A stretch of 14,956 nucleotides of DNA from contig CAAGMF010000124.1 in the NCBI GenBank assembly GCA_900770895.1, forward strand, positions 1-14,956, read 5' to 3'. Position numbers and translations under genes: made by a program. A model generated the notes under the pieces. That model ran no database searches and was not told where the DNA came from. It worked only from the letters and a program-made list of their open reading frames with translations. This document shows, one piece after another, positions 13,201 to 14,956 of this stretch. How positions within the stretch are numbered: position 1 is the first letter of the stretch; each line of letters begins with the position of its first letter. This DNA is from an uncultured Mitsuokella sp. (GTDB lineage: Bacteria; Bacillota; Negativicutes; Selenomonadales; Selenomonadaceae).

Positions 13201-14956
13201 ACACCGCTCAGTGAATATCAGGCGGAGAGCAGAAGACTGAGTAAGGCTTACCGGAAAATTACAGCTGAATATGCAGAGAAATCTGGATGGTACCGATTGC
13301 TTTTAAAGACAGAAGAAGATTTGGACTTACAGCAGGCATTGCAGGGGTGGCGAGCCTTGGTTAAAAAAATCGGTAAAGGAACCGGTAAAAGAGCTCCTAA
13401 ACTGAAAGCTGAGGCAAGACAATTGATGGGCAGATGCCAAAATGCTGTACCGGCCTGGATTATGCCTATCCATAAAGCTATGGAGAATCTGAATCCGGCC
13501 AGGAATATCTTTGATGTCGTTATCGTGGATGAGGCCAGCCAGGCAGATATTTCATCTTTGGCAATCCTCTATATGGGCAGAAAGCTTATCATTGTTGGCG
13601 ATGATAAACAGGTTAGTCCAATGGCTGTTGGTATTGATGCAGACAAGATGGAAAATTTGAGGCAGATGTATCTTTCAAAGGATATTCCAAACGCTATGAT
13701 ATATGATGCGCAGACCTCCATTTATGATCTTGCCATGACCACATATCATCCGCTGATGCTGAAGGAGCATTTCCGTTGTGTGCCGGAAATTATTGGTTAC
13801 AGTAACTGGCTTTCTTATGATGGGAAAATCCTGCCACTGCGATCGGCCAGCAGTAGTAATTTGTTACCTGCTGTAGTAAACTATCGTGTGGCAGATGGTA
13901 CGCGCAGCGGAAGAAACAAAGTCAATAAGCCAGAGGCAAAAGCGATCATTGCCTTGATGAAGGCGTGTATGGAGCAGCCTGAGTATGATGGGAAGACCTT
14001 TGGCGTCATTTCCCTTTTAGGTGCAGATCAAGCCAGATTGATAGAGAATCTCATCAACCAGGATGAGGAGATTGATGCCAGGGAAATAGAGAAAAGACGT
14101 ATTCTTTGTGGTGATTCCTCTAATTTCCAGGGGGATGAACGCGATGTCATCTTTCTGAGCATGGTAGACAGTCCGTCGGATCCTGCAGCTCCATTATCGT
14201 TGCAGGGCTATGGCGTTCAGGATTCCACTCGAAAACGCTATAATGTTGCTGCCAGCCGAGCCAGAGATCAACTTTGGGTGGTCAATTCACTTGACCCCAA
14301 TGTGAACCTTAAAGCGGGAGATATTCGTAAAGGATTGATTGATTATGCAAGGAATCCCAATAATTTAGTGGTTCAGAAGGAGGCTGTAACCTCACTGGCA
14401 GATTCTGAGTTTGAAACTCAAGTAGTTATGGCCTTGAAAGCTCGTGGATATCACATTATACAGCAATGGGAAGTCGGCGCCTATCGAATTGATATGGTCG
14501 CTGTTTGTGGTGAAAAAAAAGTTGCCATTGAATGTGATGGAGACAGATATCATAGCTCGCCTGCTCAGGTTCGTAATGATATGGAGCGTCAGACCATCTT
14601 GGAGCGTATTGGCTGGACCTTTATCCGCATCCGTGGAAGTGAATATTTCAGACAGCCGGATAAGACGATAGAGCGTGTTGTGAAAGAGCTGAATTCCTTA
14701 GGTATACAGCCTGAATCGACAGAAGAGGTATCATCTGATACGGAAAGAGGGATAGAGCTCTTGGAACGTGTACGGCATAGAGCCGAGCTTTTTTTGCAGC
14801 CGGAATTAGAACAGGAAAAAGATACTGATATCGCAAGTACTGATCAAGACACCGCTATTGTAGAAGATAGCGATGTACCCAAAAAGGCCACACCCATGAC
14901 AGATGATATGGAGTCACATCCTGCAATGCAAGTTAAAACTAAGAAATACATGAAAA
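10204..14956 (+). CDS. Large SF1 (COG1112/UPF1-like) helicase fused to a Vsr/DUF559-like nuclease domain (3' end outside window)
   Basis: One frame stays open from GTG 10204 (AGGTGG 5 nt upstream; GTG 10195 is the alternative) to the window end, at least 1584 codons. Residues 1-390 form an N-terminal region of unknown fold with a conserved-looking CPMPPETLTDWL segment. Helicase motifs follow: Walker A GPPGTGKT (408-415), Ia VTSHTTKAL, Walker B VDEASQ (Asp1109-Glu1110), III GDDKQVSP (1132-1139), LKEHFRC (1186-1192), V GDSSNFQGDERD (1303-1314) and VI AASRAR (1349-1354). About 660 residues of Lys/Glu-rich helical sequence separate Ia from Walker B. A PD-(D/E)xK-type domain spans about 1400-1495: SEFE, Asp1430 in RIDM, then IECDGDRYH (Glu1443, Asp1445) and RQTILERIGW. 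An acidic Ser/Thr/Asp-rich tail continues past the edge. AT-rich codons (CGT, AGA, TTG, AAT) contrast with upstream genes, suggesting transfer. The architecture resembles nucleic-acid-targeting defence proteins; function is inferred, not shown. Confidence 0.88.
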   Translation, partial: MKDELQNNGQISRSDISGRVSSLFKYIQELNKLKQKTILNVKDYRWQLWCSDLPNDPDNIKLNYQDRTDEDSAPADGEPDNILLAVHKEDFQSCPMPPETLTDWLKNDRWKDYRNDVEYFDEKVVLEIDPETEEEVKKIIPFDEDSIRVQEAKKWFGRRTLWVNDQKRIAKNRIIFDKIYSEYYALKRDSESEEVIVANGIFCDAQNPSICHPILTRRVKLDFDAENNTVFIKDTEAAPELYTDVFKALDDVNLQEINSLQEELVENDYHPLDRNDTPRFLKVLIRQLSSDSLYSDHGVPDDWKKQNRFLLYNAPCFIIRKRQDGTVRAIEKIITAIEAGAEIPKTLVDLVSGGKADLPPEEKEYSIEEQLAMVGGESVDVLLSKEANREQLEIAQRIENYNAVVVQGPPGTGKTHTIANLLGHFIAQGKSVLVTSHTTKALDVLKDKIAPGLQSLCVSLLEDSNKDMEKSVEGITSFMSQHSSSSLKKEMETIGEERKNIIAGLANVRKKIFMSIQKECESITYQGESFTPTEAAKYVAMNQEKLDYIPGVVKADSALPLTFDELVELYRSNEIITDTDASELSYDLPSPDELLSVTEFEELCQHLSAVEKHLNSINESGKLYARTSIDQQSIRFQMFGRDFSISYPDKEAIKALKDYCSQYGEIKSWQQAVVVDGKSGGGFRNRWENLIRQIDVTNDLSAKLADKGLGKDVVFAEGIFADDLLEPLKEVKKYFDENGKLPFMFSILHKTCDKALQSVRVSGKVPSSSDECELAILTIELRSARNTCNNSWKELLETYGVTEFQSLGPQPERAAVQYTNSISRYLNWATTDYATFKKLLKDVGFPEDDVCGILELDSEQTALTKRLTAIDEFIPLCCDVCMDAWLLTEDKEKLEQLSQIVTKENRVNSKILQNMYQAIHARDIERYGSSLGQLITIYDKYNVLFKRNDYLKRLRPYAPDWAEAINKRKGIHGEAVVRSDIMEAWKWRQLSMLIEELTSTPLSEYQAESRRLSKAYRKITAEYAEKSGWYRLLLKTEEDLDLQQALQGWRALVKKIGKGTGKRAPKLKAEARQLMGRCQNAVPAWIMPIHKAMENLNPARNIFDVVIVDEASQADISSLAILYMGRKLIIVGDDKQVSPMAVGIDADKMENLRQMYLSKDIPNAMIYDAQTSIYDLAMTTYHPLMLKEHFRCVPEIIGYSNWLSYDGKILPLRSASSSNLLPAVVNYRVADGTRSGRNKVNKPEAKAIIALMKACMEQPEYDGKTFGVISLLGADQARLIENLINQDEEIDAREIEKRRILCGDSSNFQGDERDVIFLSMVDSPSDPAAPLSLQGYGVQDSTRKRYNVAASRARDQLWVVNSLDPNVNLKAGDIRKGLIDYARNPNNLVVQKEAVTSLADSEFETQVVMALKARGYHIIQQWEVGAYRIDMVAVCGEKKVAIECDGDRYHSSPAQVRNDMERQTILERIGWTFIRIRGSEYFRQPDKTIERVVKELNSLGIQPESTEEVSSDTERGIELLERVRHRAELFLQPELEQEKDTDIASTDQDTAIVEDSDVPKKATPMTDDMESHPAMQVKTKKYMK

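Overview
The window looks like a chromosomal segment of a Gram-negative-staining Firmicute of the Negativicutes, with Selenomonas, Mitsuokella or Megamonas-like genera the best guess. This is inferred from the mix of strong GGAGG-type ribosome binding sites, Firmicute-type promoters and a T-box riboswitch with GC-rich codon use (CGC, ATC, CTG, GCG). No rRNA or other taxonomic marker is present, so the genus is not established.

Layout. Positions 1-112 hold the 3' end of an unidentified plus-strand gene, which converges on a large minus-strand gene (267-2921) for a secreted family-26 glycoside hydrolase (beta-mannanase type) with carbohydrate-binding modules at both ends; a long hairpin at 186-223 separates them. 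A divergent promoter region (2922-3132) leads to an rmlA-rmlC-rmlB cluster (3133-5686), which makes dTDP-4-keto-rhamnose for surface polysaccharide and ends at a clear Rho-independent terminator (5724-5758). rmlD is not in the cluster. Next come nth (endonuclease III, 5821-6459) and a short ArgA-like GNAT acetyltransferase (6548-7000).

A strong promoter (7056-7084) then drives a full T-box leader (about 7091-7361) with a readable antiterminator and terminator, controlling aroF (DAHP synthase with an N-terminal regulatory domain, 7425-8438) and the translationally coupled tyrA (prephenate dehydrogenase, 8435-9343). This is a feedback-controlled unit for the first and a late step of tyrosine synthesis; a UAC triplet in the specifier loop and the UGGU T-box sequence both fit tRNA-Tyr.

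The gene-free stretch 9344-9711 holds a nested, imperfect inverted repeat of about 280 bp (9406-9687) that could be a small non-autonomous element. It is followed by a UPF0158-family gene (9712-10125). Directly after that gene, a 21-codon stub resembling the start of an SF2-type helicase (10126-10191) gives way to clearly AT-richer DNA with different codon use. That DNA carries one giant open gene (10204 to beyond the window end): an SF1 (COG1112/UPF1-like) helicase fused to a Vsr/DUF559-like nuclease domain and an acidic C-terminal extension. This architecture suggests a mobile genome-defence gene, and the island boundary probably lies near 10150-10200. It is the most interesting part of the window.
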